A stretch of 64,000 bases of DNA from an uncultured Clostridia bacterium (GCA_944384985.1 CALWVM010000001.1:62001-126000); one strand, 5' to 3'; counted from the first letter of the stretch, positions 36,399 through 49,597 are shown. Translations and numbers: made by a program. The notes: generated by a model not told the origin, from the letters alone.

Positions 36399-37214
36399 TT
36401 ATTTCTTTTCAATCGCGTCGATTGCGCCCTTCAAGGCGTCGGTATCGGAAAGCTCAATGGCGCCTTTGTCGGCGAGATTCGCATTTTTCGGATCGATCGG
36501 CAGCCGCGCGAGCACGGGCAGCCCATAGCCGGCCGCGACCTCGTCAAGCTTGCTTTCCCCAAAAATGGCGTGCCGCTTTTTGCAGTCCGGGCACTCGAAC
36601 CAGCTCATGTTCTCAATGAACCCGAGCACCGGGATGTGCATCATTTCCGCCATGTTGTACGCCTTTTTGACGATCAGCGTAACAAGATCCTGCGGGGTGG
36701 TGACGACCAGAATGCCGTCAAGCGGCAGGGATTGAAACACCGTCAGCGGCACGTCGCCCGTGCCGGGGGGCATATCGACGAACATATAATCCACGTCGCC
36801 CCAGATGACGTCCTGCCAGAACTGCTGGATCATGCCGGAAATGACGGGCCCGCGCCAAACGACCGGCGCGTCCTCTTTTTCAAGCAGCAAATTGACGCTC
36901 ATCACGCGGATGCCGGTTTTCGTCTCCATCGGGAAAATACCGTCGGCACTGCCTTCGGCACGCCCGTGCAGGCCGAACATCTTCGGAATGGAGGGACCGG
37001 TGACGTCGGCGTCGAGGATCGCGGTCTGGAAGCCCTGCGACTGCGCCGCAACGGCGAGCATAGCGGTCACGGTGCTTTTGCCGACGCCGCCCTTGCCGCT
37101 GACCACGCCGATGACGTGCTTGATGGAGCTGTACTGGTTCGCGGGGAAATGCATGTCGCGTTCGGCGCAGTCCTGCGAGCAGGATGCGCAATCGTGGGTA
37201 CAGGATTCACTCAT
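36399..37214 (-). CDS. mrp: Mrp/NBP35-type Fe-S carrier P-loop ATPase
   Basis: 271 residues. Mrp proteins carry and deliver [4Fe-4S] clusters in an ATP-dependent way. The deviant Walker A is SGKGGVGKST (39-48), with the ParA/MinD-like DADVTGPSIPKMFG and DMPPGTGD switch regions. Two cysteine sets are visible: an N-terminal Cys5-Cys9-Cys12-Cys16 (CTHDCASCSQDC), typical of the clostridial branch, and CPDC near 229. The ATG is preceded by AAGGAGATAT, with the heptamer repeat array immediately upstream in its leader. Confidence 0.93.
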   Translation of the reverse strand: MSESCTHDCASCSQDCAERDMHFPANQYSSIKHVIGVVSGKGGVGKSTVTAMLAVAAQSQGFQTAILDADVTGPSIPKMFGLHGRAEGSADGIFPMETKTGIRVMSVNLLLEKEDAPVVWRGPVISGMIQQFWQDVIWGDVDYMFVDMPPGTGDVPLTVFQSLPLDGILVVTTPQDLVTLIVKKAYNMAEMMHIPVLGFIENMSWFECPDCKKRHAIFGESKLDEVAAGYGLPVLARLPIDPKNANLADKGAIELSDTDALKGAIDAIEKK

Positions 37215-37229
37215 TTTTTCATATCTCCT

Positions 37230-37372
37230 TGTTAGATGTCAGATATTAGATGCTGAATGTGAGACGTGGGGTGGGAAGATTGCCGTGAAGCCGCGGCGGG
37301 GCTGGAAAGATAAAACTTAGCAGTTATATACAGAACCTACCCGCATCCAGTCTTATATCTGTCCGCTGATTT
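37230..37372. repeat. Short intergenic inverted-end repeat (copy 7)
   Basis: TTAGATGTCAGATATTAGATG array, then GACGTGGGGTGGGAAGATT and GTGAAGCCGCGG, with a short centre and a right end CCTACCCGCATCCAG...TCTGTCCGCTGATTTCC. It carries no hairpin modules and so represents a nearly empty copy. Confidence 0.65.
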
Positions 37373-37375
37373 CCG

Positions 37376-37400
37376 AAAAATGCGCCGTTTTTCGGCGCAT
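37376..37400 (-). terminator. Terminator after tadA
   Basis: ATGCGCCG/CGGCGCAT stem with a five-base loop, followed on the minus strand by TTTTTCGG. Between it and tadA (37441-37560) lie three further hairpins: GAAAAACAGTTC/GAACTGTTTTTC, CGCACCC/GGGTGCG and CCAAAGGC/GCCTTTGG. These look like another dispersed repeat. Confidence 0.65.
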
Positions 37401-37578
37401 CGGAGCGTCCTCTTACGGTGCCCCTGACGTGGCTTCTCCACGAAAAACAGTTCACCGAACTGTTTTTCTCCCTCTCCTGCGTTTTTCTCAAGGTTTGGGG
37501 TTTCGCACCCTGCGGGGGTGCGACCAAAGGCTCTGCCTTTGGAATCCGCGATTTTTTGAAAAAAATCGAGTAAAACTT

Positions 37579-38076
37579 TTATTTGCCTTTCTTCCGCAGT
37601 GCCTTAAAAAAGGAAGTCAGTGCTTCGGCGCATTCCGTCTCCAACACACCGCCCACGGCTTCGGGCTTGTGTGTGAAAGGCAGCTCGAACATGGAAAGCA
37701 CGCTTTCGACCGCGCCGTTTTTCGGGTCGCGCGCGCCGTAGGTCACCCTTTGTAAGCGCGCGTTCACGATCGCGCCCGCGCACATCGGACAGGGCTCAAG
37801 CGTCACGAACAGCTCGCATTCCCACAGCCGCCAGCCGCCCAACACCTTGCACGCGCGGTCGATCGCCTCGATTTCGGCGTGGGCGAGGGCGTTTTTATCC
37901 GCCTCGCGGCGGTTGCGCCCGGTGGCGACGACCTCGCCGTCCCGCACGATCACCGCCCCGACGGGCACTTCGCCCGCTTCGGCGCTTTTCTGCGCTTCGT
38001 GCAAAGCCAGCCGCATAAATTTTTCTGCCTCGGCGGCAGTCGCGAGCACGGGGCGCGCTGCGTCAGATTTTAACAT
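37579..38076 (-). CDS. tadA: tRNA-specific adenosine deaminase
   Basis: TadA deaminates A34 of tRNA-Arg(ACG) to inosine. 165 residues; the zinc/catalytic HAE is at 66-68 and PCPMC places Cys96 and Cys99. EVPVGAVIV and RLQRVTYGARDPK are family blocks. It overlaps the upstream CPBP protease gene by 14 nt, so the two are cotranscribed. A short N-terminal extension (MLKSDAARPVLATAAE) precedes the deaminase fold. Confidence 0.94.
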   Translation of the reverse strand: MLKSDAARPVLATAAEAEKFMRLALHEAQKSAEAGEVPVGAVIVRDGEVVATGRNRREADKNALAHAEIEAIDRACKVLGGWRLWECELFVTLEPCPMCAGAIVNARLQRVTYGARDPKNGAVESVLSMFELPFTHKPEAVGGVLETECAEALTSFFKALRKKGK

Positions 38077-39406
38077 ATTGAATGGTCTCCAAGACCAGCA
38101 GGATGATGGCGATGATCATCGGCGCGCTGCACAAAAACGCACGGTTCTTTTCGCGGGAATCGAGCTGCGTGCGGCGTTTGCCGAGCGGCACGCGCGCATA
38201 CTTTTTGAAATATACGATTGCGCACACAAGCCCCGCGATGAACACGAGCGCCATCAGCCCCAGCGTAATGAGCGCGGCGGTTTCTTCGGGCAGCAGGTCA
38301 TACGCCGCCTCCGAACAGACCGCGATCAGATTGTTGCAGAAATGGATGATCACGCCCGTCCACAACGAACCCGTGGCGATGACGGCGTAGCCGATGGCGA
38401 GCCCCGCGATGAAAGCGAAGGGGATCTGCACCATGTTGCCGTGCATGAGCGCAAACACAAACGCCGACATCAGCAGCGCAAATTTGTCGCCGTAGCGCCG
38501 CAGCGGCTGCAGGACCGTGCCGCGCACCGCGAATTCTTCGATCAGGGCGGGCAGCATGGCGGTCTGCGCGATACGCAGCAAAAAGGCAGGCAGGCCCGTG
38601 ATCGTAAAGTCGTCAGACGGGGCGACAAACTGGATGCCGAACACCGCTTCCACGAAAGTCGAAAGGAAATTCGTGGCATAGTTGCCGACCATGCAGCACA
38701 TCAGCGCGGCGAAGATCAGAAGCACGGTCATGCTGCCGTGCACGGGTGTGCCGAGGTTCAGGTCGCCGATCAGCCGTTTTTTGTGCATAAAGCAGTAGGC
38801 GCAGAAAAACGGCACACCGAGGGCGACCACCGAAAGCAGCGCGTTTGCACAGATATACAGCAGCGGGCTGTTATCATAGGCATCGAAAAAGCCCGGGATC
38901 AGCGACAAAATAACGCTGACGATAAACGACGACGCCGTGAACCCGATGATCGCAAGCCCCGTGGCGTTGCTGATGCTGCGGATGCCGGCGTGGTCGCGCT
39001 GTTTTTCGGGCGACATATACGCCCGCGTGGGCTGCTGCGCATAGGGCGGGTAATAGGGGCGCTGCGGCTGCCCGTAGTACGGCTGCTGCGCGTTCGGTGC
39101 AGCAGAATAGGGGGGATGCGGGTTTTGCGGCTGCCCTTGCCTATATGCCTGCGGATTCGCGCCAAAGGGAGGCTGCTGCCCGTAGGGCGGGCGCGGCGCG
39201 TTCGGCGCGGTGTAGGGCGGCTGCGGATTCTGCGCCTGCCCGGGTGTATACGGCGCGTTTGCCTGTGGATCCTGCGCGCCCGGTTGATTTTGCGGGTTTT
39301 GCGCGTACCCCTGTGCATGCTGCGCGCCCGGCGGGGCGGTCTGCCCGTTTGCCGGCGGGGTCTGCGGAGCCTGCTGCCCCGGCGTGCCGTTGAAATTGTT
39401 CTCCAT
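38063..39406 (-). CDS. CPBP (CAAX-like) membrane protease with Pro/Gln/Tyr-rich tail
   Basis: 447 residues from ATG 39406 (MENNFNGTPGQQAPQ). The first ~135 residues are low-complexity Pro/Gln/Asn/Tyr (NAQQPYYGQPQRPYYPP), presumably cytoplasmic and disordered. About eight membrane helices follow. The ABI/CPBP catalytic motifs are visible as ALIEEFAVRGTVLQ (EExxxR), FALMHGNMVQIPFAF and a final HFCNNLIA. Such proteins are glutamic intramembrane endopeptidases, in bacteria often linked to peptide maturation or immunity; no bacteriocin gene is adjacent. It overlaps tadA. An ATG six codons upstream (39424) is an alternative start. Confidence 0.85.
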   Translation of the reverse strand: MENNFNGTPGQQAPQTPPANGQTAPPGAQHAQGYAQNPQNQPGAQDPQANAPYTPGQAQNPQPPYTAPNAPRPPYGQQPPFGANPQAYRQGQPQNPHPPYSAAPNAQQPYYGQPQRPYYPPYAQQPTRAYMSPEKQRDHAGIRSISNATGLAIIGFTASSFIVSVILSLIPGFFDAYDNSPLLYICANALLSVVALGVPFFCAYCFMHKKRLIGDLNLGTPVHGSMTVLLIFAALMCCMVGNYATNFLSTFVEAVFGIQFVAPSDDFTITGLPAFLLRIAQTAMLPALIEEFAVRGTVLQPLRRYGDKFALLMSAFVFALMHGNMVQIPFAFIAGLAIGYAVIATGSLWTGVIIHFCNNLIAVCSEAAYDLLPEETAALITLGLMALVFIAGLVCAIVYFKKYARVPLGKRRTQLDSREKNRAFLCSAPMIIAIILLVLETIQYVKI

Positions 39407-39523
39407 ACGCACACTCTCTTCCATCCGGAATTGCCCAAAGGGCTGCCGGAGAAGCCTTCTCCGGCGTTACACTTCAGAGCATAGCACGCGATTGCGGCGG
39501 AATTGTTACGATTTTTGAAACTT

Positions 39524-42085
<2,562 letters not shown>

Positions 42086-42125
42086 GGTATTTTATCCCTC
42101 TTTGCTGATGGATATTCTTTTCCCC

Positions 42126-42252
42126 CTTAAGACGAGGGGGATGCCGCCGCAGGGCGGCAAGAGGAGAGACAAAATCTGTACGAATTTTTCTCTCCCTCCG
42201 GCAAAACGGTGTACACACCGTTTTGACACCTCCCTCATCAGAGGGAGGAACG
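42126..42252. repeat. Hairpin modules between gyrB and gyrA (copy 8)
   Basis: A short module B' (GACGAGGGGGATGCCGCCG...GGCGGCAAGAGGAGAGA) at 42128-42168, and module A with an inner hairpin GGCAAAACGGTG/CACCGTTTTGAC at 42189-42250. The heptamer arrays are absent here. Confidence 0.75.
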
Positions 42253-42290
42253 AGCTTATCAAACTTTTTTAGTCAAAATTTATCTACCGC

Positions 42291-44270
<1,980 letters not shown>

Positions 44271-44282
44271 CTACTCCTTTTT

Positions 44283-44612
44283 TAGATGCTGGATGTTAGA
44301 TGTTAAATTCTAAATGCAGGGCGCGGGCTTGCTCGCGCCCTACAGTCTCTCCCTCCGTCTTTTGCCTGCGGCAAAATCCACCGCCAACAGCGCCGTCCCC
44401 TTTGTCGCTTCGCGACATTTCCCCGCACTACGGGGAATCACCCTCGGAAGACGGGAGGAAAGGTTTCAGAAAACTTTCGGTTGCGCGTTGCCACCTTTGA
44501 CGGGCGGCCTCGCAGAAGCGCCACGGGTGGCGGAAAAAGTGAAGCGAGGACGGCGCAGCGGTCAAAATTCACCCGCGCCGCTTCTGCCTTCTACACTCTG
44601 CTCTCTGTTTTG
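44283..44612. repeat. Modular intergenic repeat between remB and gyrB (copy 9)
   Basis: TAGATGCTGGATGTTAGATG array at 44283-44315, then CAGGGCGCGGGCTTGCTCG. A complete module C (TCTCTCCCTCCG to GACGGGAGGAAAGG) is at 44346-44464. A GAAGCGCCACGGGTGGCGG unit is at 44515-44535. The TTCTGCCTTCTAC array at 44578-44612 runs into and encodes the last residues and stop codon of remB. Confidence 0.82.
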
Positions 44613-44863
44613 CCTGTGGGTTTTACTCTTTTGAACAATGTCCCAGTCAAAAGTGGGGAGATATACACTTTCCGCCCACCGTTTTCGAGCGTCACAACAA
44701 ACGATTTGGGCAATTCCGCAGACACTGTCACAGCGTCGCCGCTTTTTTCTGCCGCCGCAAGATACGCGCGTGAATCGCGCATGACGGTGGCGGTGTCGAG
44801 GTCGAAGATCCCCAATATTTCGCGGGAACGCACGATCGTTTCGCCGCCGATGTCGAGCATCAT
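44591..44863 (-). CDS. remB: Extracellular matrix regulator RemB-like (DUF370)
   Basis: 90 residues matching Bacillus YaaB/RemB: LDIGGETIVRSREILGIFDLD at the N-terminus and LPKSFVVTLENG with VYISPLLTGTLFKRV at the end. RemB family members sit between recF and gyrB in Firmicutes and contribute to biofilm matrix gene control. The start ATG 44863 overlaps the recF stop (ATGA); the next codon is also ATG. The C-terminal KTESRV and stop codon lie inside the heptamer-like repeat array. Confidence 0.88.
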   Translation of the reverse strand: MMLDIGGETIVRSREILGIFDLDTATVMRDSRAYLAAAEKSGDAVTVSAELPKSFVVTLENGGRKVYISPLLTGTLFKRVKPTGKTESRV

Positions 44864-45951
44864 AGGAGCTTCCCCCCTTCGACGTGGAACGTCCGCCCTT
44901 CGCAAAGCCGCAGAACGGCGGTCGGGTCGCAGCAAGTGATAAACACCTGCCGCCCGCGGATGTGGTTAAGAATGTAATCCTGCCGCCCCTCGTCGAGCTC
45001 GCTCATCACGTCGTCTAAGAGGATGACCGGTTCTTCGCCCGTGACGGTCTTTAAAATATGCGCTTCGGCAAGCTTTAAAGAGAGCGCCGCCGAGCGCTGC
45101 TGCCCCTGCGAGCCGAACGACCGCGCCGAAAGGGAATCGATCTTTAACGCCAGATCGTCGCGGTGAGGGCCGATGGAGGTGATGCCGTTTAAAATATCCG
45201 TGTGCTGCGCTTTGGAAAGCTCGTCCGAAAGCCGGTCACGGATCTTGTAAGCGTCGCCGTCCAGCTCGCCGACGTTGCTCGTGTAGGTGATGCGCAGCGT
45301 CTCGCGGTTGCCGGAAAGCCCGCTGTAAATCTCGGCGGCATATTCGGAAAGCAGCTTTGTATAGGTCACGCGCTCGGAAACGACCGCCGCGCCGTAAGCG
45401 GAAAGCTTATCGTCCCAGACAGAAAGCGTCTCCAAAAGCTCGGGGTGGAACTGGATATCTTTAAGCAGCGCGTTGCGCTGGGCAAGCGTGCGGTTGTATT
45501 TGGCAAGCGCTTTCGCGTAAGCGGGCTTGAGCTGGCAAAGCGCCGTATCTAAAAAGCGGCGGCGCATGAGCGGCCCTTCCTGCACGAGCGACAGGTGCGC
45601 GGGCGCAAAGATAACCGCCGAAAACTCGCCGATGAGTTCGGCAGGCGATTGCAGCGTCACGCCGTTTTTCATGGCGGTGCGCTTCTGGTCGATGTAAAGC
45701 AGGACTTCCTGCTCGCGCCCTTTGGCGAAAAAGTCCATATCGTTTTTCGCAAACGGCGCGTCAAACCCGACCATTTCGCGGTCGCGGCGGCTGCGGAAGC
45801 TCTTACAGCCTGTAAACAGCCAGATGCTTTCGAGCAAATTTGTCTTACCCTGTGCGTTTTCACCGAAAATGACATTGACGCCCTCGGCGGGGAAGAGCTC
45901 CATGGCTTCGATATTTCTGAAATTTTGCAAAGCAAGCCGTTTGACAAGCAT
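44860..45951 (-). CDS. recF: DNA replication and repair protein RecF
   Basis: An SMC-like ATPase that helps load RecA at gaps. 363 residues; Walker A GENAQGKTN at about 30-38, signature FGSQGQQRSAALSLKLAEA and Walker B VILLDDVMSELDEGRQ. It starts at ATG 45951 (MLVKRLALQNFRNIE) behind CGGTGAAA, with a repeat array just upstream. Normally recF follows yaaA directly; here a 429-bp repeat-filled gap separates them. Confidence 0.96.
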   Translation of the reverse strand: MLVKRLALQNFRNIEAMELFPAEGVNVIFGENAQGKTNLLESIWLFTGCKSFRSRRDREMVGFDAPFAKNDMDFFAKGREQEVLLYIDQKRTAMKNGVTLQSPAELIGEFSAVIFAPAHLSLVQEGPLMRRRFLDTALCQLKPAYAKALAKYNRTLAQRNALLKDIQFHPELLETLSVWDDKLSAYGAAVVSERVTYTKLLSEYAAEIYSGLSGNRETLRITYTSNVGELDGDAYKIRDRLSDELSKAQHTDILNGITSIGPHRDDLALKIDSLSARSFGSQGQQRSAALSLKLAEAHILKTVTGEEPVILLDDVMSELDEGRQDYILNHIRGRQVFITCCDPTAVLRLCEGRTFHVEGGKLL

Positions 45952-45966
45952 AGTTTCACCGCCGGT

Positions 45967-46392
45967 TTAGACGCTGGATTTTCTAAATTTTAGATGCTGG
46001 ATTCTGGATGCTAGACGCGGGATGGGAAAGTTTTGCGTGAAGCCGCGGCTACACTAAAAACTGTATGTTTTATCTTGTAGGGGCGGGTGATTCCCCTGTT
46101 AGGGGAAATGTCCGCGTAGCGGACAAAAGGGTGCCGGAATCCGGAGGATTTCCACGCCCGCCCCTACAACTACAGATTTTGTTTTTTCTGCGCACACAGC
46201 AGCGGTAATGTATAAACCCTGCCTACATCGTATCTAATTTCTGATTTCTAACCTCTGAAATCTGGACGGAGCCCCGCCCCTACGAGATTAAGCAGATTTT
46301 TTATTGTTTTCGCAGCCGAAAGTTTCTACAAACACACAGTTTCAATAAAACTTTCCCGCGTCGCTTCTGACTTCTAATCTCTAATCTCTGCC
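45967..46392. repeat. Modular intergenic repeat between yaaA and recF (copy 10)
   Basis: TTAGATGCTGGATTCTGG array and CTAGACGCGGGATGGGAAAG plus GTGAAGCCGCGGC end at 45967-46060. Module D, with its own inverted ends (GTAGGGGCGGG...CCCGCCCCTAC), is at 46076-46170. Internal TCTGATTTCTAACCTCTGA is at about 46239-46257. The right end ACTTTCCCGCGTCGC followed by TTCTGACTTCTAATCTC at 46349-46392 supplies the yaaA stop codon. Confidence 0.82.
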
Positions 46393-46647
46393 TTCTGCCT
46401 TCCGTACTTCGTATTCTACCCCGCCGAACGCAAAGCGGTCGCCTGCGTGCAGCTTTTTCCCGCGCGAAAGGCAAACTTCCCCGTTGACGCGCACATCGCC
46501 TTCGGTAATAACGAGCTTTGCCTGCCCCCCGGTTGAGACGGCGTTTGCGAGCTTCAACGCGGCGTCTAAGCGGATAAATTCCGTGGTGATGGGCAAGATA
46601 CGCGTTTCTTTTTTGGCGATATGCGCCCGGATTCTCTTCGGGCTCAT
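46381..46647 (-). CDS. yaaA: S4-domain RNA-binding protein YaaA
   Basis: 88 residues; the S4 fold is visible as EFIRLDAALKLANAVSTGG, VRVNGEV and SRGKKLHAGDRFAF. The family sits between dnaN and recF across Firmicutes and binds structured RNA, probably ribosome-related. ATG 46647 overlaps the dnaN stop by ATGA. The C-terminal KAEGRD and stop are encoded in the adjoining repeat array, so the tail may have been altered by the repeat. Confidence 0.9.
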   Translation of the reverse strand: MSPKRIRAHIAKKETRILPITTEFIRLDAALKLANAVSTGGQAKLVITEGDVRVNGEVCLSRGKKLHAGDRFAFGGVEYEVRKAEGRD

Positions 46648-47747
46648 TCGGTCTTCAGCCGCACGGGCAGCACCAGGAATAAGAAGCTTTCGCCCTCGGT
46701 CGGAACGATGAGAATGGGCAGGATGGGGCTTCCGATTTTGACGAGCACTTCGTCCGCGTCGCACACGCGCAGCGCGTCCAAAAGATAGCGGTTGTTAAAG
46801 CCGATTTCCATGTGCTCGCCCTCGCTCTTGCAGGGCACGCGGTCGTGCGCCGTGCCGAGCGCCGTGGTGCTCGAGATCCGGATGACGTCTTCATCAAAGA
46901 CGCAGCGGATCGGGCTTTTTGCGCGGTCGGTGATAATCAGCGACGTGCGCTCGATGCTCTGGATCAAAAGCCGCGTGTTGACGCGCACCGTGCCCGTAAC
47001 CGTGCCGGAGATCGCCGCGCGGTAGTTCAAGAATTCGCCTTCCAAAAGGCGTGATACAATACGGTAATTGCCGATTTCAAATACGATGAACCGTTTGCCG
47101 ACGTTCAAAGCGATGGTCTCTTCGCCGCCTGTGAGCTTGACCACTTCGTTGAGCGCCTTTTTCGGCGCGACGAATACCTTTTCTTCGCCGTCGTAGTCGA
47201 TCTCTTCATTGCGCATGGCAAGACGGAACCCGTCTACCGCAACAAGACGGATCTTGTTTGCACCGATCTCAAAGCGCACGCCCGTGTGCACGACTTTTAC
47301 ATCGTTTTCCGCCGTGGCAAAGATGGTCTTGCGGATCATATCCCGCAAAACTTCGCTTTGCAGCACAATTGGAAAGCCGCTTTCCACGGAGGGCAGCTCC
47401 GGGTAATCCGCGGCGGGGATGCCGATGAGCGTGAATTCCGCGTCGCCGCTTTTGATGCGGCAGGTAAGCCGCTCGTCCGCTTCAATAGATACGGTCTCGT
47501 GCGGCAGGTTACGCAGGATGTCGCAAAGGATCTTTGCGTTGAGGATGATGCTGCCGCGCTCTTCCACGCGCGCTTCCATCGACGTAATCATGCCGACCTC
47601 CAGGTCATAGCCCGTAAGGGTCAGCACATTGTCCGCCGCTTCCAAAAGGATGCCTTCGATCGCGGGGATGGAAGATTTTGTGGAAACCGCCCTTTGCACA
47701 TTTGAACAGATTTCCGAGAGCTTTTGGGTTTCACAAATGAGCTTCAT
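46644..47747 (-). CDS. dnaN: DNA polymerase III beta sliding clamp
   Basis: The processivity clamp, 367 residues in three similar domains. Recognisable are the N-terminal MKLICETQKLSEICSNVQRAVSTKSSIPAIEGI, DLEVGMI and the C-terminal PILIVPTEGESFLFLVLPVRL. Coupled to yaaA by ATGA. A promoter candidate lies 44 bp upstream, so dnaN can be transcribed apart from dnaA. Confidence 0.97.
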   Translation of the reverse strand: MKLICETQKLSEICSNVQRAVSTKSSIPAIEGILLEAADNVLTLTGYDLEVGMITSMEARVEERGSIILNAKILCDILRNLPHETVSIEADERLTCRIKSGDAEFTLIGIPAADYPELPSVESGFPIVLQSEVLRDMIRKTIFATAENDVKVVHTGVRFEIGANKIRLVAVDGFRLAMRNEEIDYDGEEKVFVAPKKALNEVVKLTGGEETIALNVGKRFIVFEIGNYRIVSRLLEGEFLNYRAAISGTVTGTVRVNTRLLIQSIERTSLIITDRAKSPIRCVFDEDVIRISSTTALGTAHDRVPCKSEGEHMEIGFNNRYLLDALRVCDADEVLVKIGSPILPILIVPTEGESFLFLVLPVRLKTE

Positions 47748-47790
47748 ACGTCCGTTTCCTTTCCAAAAAACATAATATTACTTAACATAT

Positions 47791-47817
47791 ATAGTATTCG
47801 TATTAGGGGCCGTGCAA
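47791..47817 (-). promoter_or_regulatory. Candidate dnaN promoter
   Basis: Minus-strand TTGCAC (complement 47812-47817) and TACTAT (complement 47791-47796) at a short 15-bp spacing, or CTATAT at 17 bp. The surrounding sequence is AT-rich. Confidence 0.35.
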
Positions 47818-47883
47818 ATTGTTAAAAACCGCCGGAATGCCCAAGCACAGCGGAAAACCGCAATTTTACGGGTGTGAAAACCC

Positions 47884-47972
47884 GTTCAAAAGATTTTGCT
47901 TTTGAACAGTTCATTTTTAACTAAAACGGCGGTGTTCAAAACCTGTTGTTCAAAACAAAAACCTGTTCAAAA
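47884..47972. other. oriC: TGTTCAAAA iteron cluster, candidate origin element
   Basis: GTTCAAAA at 47884-47891, inverted TTTTGAACA at 47900-47908 (together a hairpin), and direct TGTTCAAAA at 47933-47941, 47947-47955 and 47964-47972. All are in the dnaA-dnaN spacer where Firmicute origins carry DnaA boxes. No canonical TTATCCACA was found in this spacer or upstream of dnaA. TTTTGAACA matches that consensus at six of nine positions. The role as DnaA-binding iterons is inferred. Confidence 0.5.
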
Positions 47973-48000
47973 CTTGGAAGAAGCGAGAGGGCTGTTTTAT

Positions 48001-48235
48001 CTCTTTCTTCGTCACGGCGTTCTACCGTGACACCGCCAACGGCGCCGTTCCCTTTGTTATCTCTCCCTCCGTCTTTTGCCTGCGGCAAAATCCACCGCCA
48101 ACAGCGCCGTCCCCTTTGTCGCTTCGCGACATTTCCCCGCACTGCGGGGAATCACGCTCGGAAGACGGGAGAAAAGGGTTTTTCTGACTTTCAGCGTTTC
48201 TTCTTTCCCCCTCGTAAGACGGGAGGAACGGTTGT
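48001..48235. repeat. Nested module-C copies between dnaA and dnaN (copy 11)
   Basis: A partial copy (TCTCTTTCTTCGTCACGG...CCGTGACACCGCCAACGG...CCCTTTGTTA, 48001-48060) is interrupted by a complete module C (TCTCTCCCTCCG...GACGGGAGAAAAGG, 48061-48180). A second tail, CCTCGTAAGACGGGAGGAACGG, follows at 48211-48232. This reads as one copy inserted into another. Confidence 0.75.
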
Positions 48236-48268
48236 GACAAAGGTTCAGAAAAATGTCACACGCACAAA

Positions 48269-49597
48269 TCAAATTTCTTGCACGTTTTTGATGAGGTTTT
48301 CAATGAGCGATTTGAAGTCTTTTTCACGGTCCATGCGCTCGGCAACGTTGTTGATGGAGTGCTTGACTGTGGAGTGCGTTTTGCCGTTAAAGCTTTTGCC
48401 GATCTCTTCGAGCGACATCCCGGTCATCTCGCGGAGGATATACATCGCGATCTGCCGTGCATCCTTGATGGCTTTATCGCGCTTGTCCGAAACGATGTTT
48501 TCGACGCTTACGCCCATCGTGGCGGAGACGTTTTCAAGGATCTTTTCCCGCACGACGGAAACCGGCTGTGTGGTGTTCATCAATTCCTTGATGGCGTCCT
48601 TTGTGATTTCAATGGTCGGGGCGGTACCCAGCAGCGCACAGATCGCCTGCAGCTTTTTGACTGCGCCCTCCAATTGCCGGACGTTGTGGTTGACCTGCTC
48701 GGCGATGAATTCCACAACGTTGTTCGGAATCGAAAAATGCAGCGCATCGGCTTTGTTTTTGATAATGGCGACGCGCATTTCAAAATCCGGCGGCTGGATG
48801 TCCGCCATCAGGCCCCACTCAAAGCGGTTTTTGAGGCGCTCTGTGAGCTTCGGGATCTCGTTTGGCGGGTTATCGGACGACAGCACGATCTGCTTGCCGT
48901 CCTCGGTTAAGGAGTTGAAGGTGTGGAAAAATTCCTCTTCAATCGAGTTTTTGCCGGCGATGAACTGGATGTCGTCAACCAAGAGCGCGTCCGCGCGGCG
49001 GTATTTATCGCGCAGCGCGACGGTGTTCGAATTTCGGATATGTTCAATGATGTCGTTCGTGAAGTGCTCGCTTGTGACGTAGATGATCGCCGCATCGGGG
49101 TTTTTGCTGCGCATGTAGTTTTCAATCGCCTTTAACAGGTGCGTTTTGCCAAGGCCGCTTTTGCCGTAGATGAACAGCGGGTTGTAGGCGGTGCCGGGGT
49201 TTTCGGCGACCTTTTTCGCCGCGGCATAGGCGTAGTTGTTGGATTTGCCGACGACAAAGTTTTCAAAGCTGTTGTTTGGGTTGTTGATGACCAGGTCGTC
49301 GTGCACCCCCGCGGCGGGCTTTTGCTCCTCTTCGGGCGTCTCCTTTTGGATCAGGCGGATCTCCACCGTAACGGGAAAACCGAGCACGTTTAAAAAGGCC
49401 TCTTCCAAAAGAGGGTTGAATTTTTTTTCGACAATGCCGAATTTGAATTCACTTTCAATCCCGAGCACCACTTTTTCGCCGTCGAAGCTGTCGATAAACA
49501 GCGGTTCGAGCCAGAGCGTAAAAACGGAGTCCGTGATGCCGCCGGTCGTGCGCACATAGGTGCAGACCGCTTTCCACAAGTCGGAAAGAGAGTCCAT
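48269..49597 (-). CDS. dnaA: Chromosomal replication initiator DnaA, divergent DNA-reading motif
   Basis: 442 residues. Domain I (about 1-80), a short linker and the AAA+ domain III with Walker A GKSGLGKTHLLKAI, Walker B ALLVDDIQFIAGK and the initiator-specific region are normal. Domain IV keeps ARQIAMYILREMTGMSLEEIG, but the signature normally read as GGRDHTTV is NGKTHSTVKHS (Thr407-His408-Ser409-Thr410). The Asp that contacts a box base is thus missing. It starts at ATG 49597 after AAGGGGAAAGG. It is followed by a repeat-filled 521-bp spacer before dnaN and preceded by a strong promoter. Confidence 0.96.
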   Translation of the reverse strand: MDSLSDLWKAVCTYVRTTGGITDSVFTLWLEPLFIDSFDGEKVVLGIESEFKFGIVEKKFNPLLEEAFLNVLGFPVTVEIRLIQKETPEEEQKPAAGVHDDLVINNPNNSFENFVVGKSNNYAYAAAKKVAENPGTAYNPLFIYGKSGLGKTHLLKAIENYMRSKNPDAAIIYVTSEHFTNDIIEHIRNSNTVALRDKYRRADALLVDDIQFIAGKNSIEEEFFHTFNSLTEDGKQIVLSSDNPPNEIPKLTERLKNRFEWGLMADIQPPDFEMRVAIIKNKADALHFSIPNNVVEFIAEQVNHNVRQLEGAVKKLQAICALLGTAPTIEITKDAIKELMNTTQPVSVVREKILENVSATMGVSVENIVSDKRDKAIKDARQIAMYILREMTGMSLEEIGKSFNGKTHSTVKHSINNVAERMDREKDFKSLIENLIKNVQEI

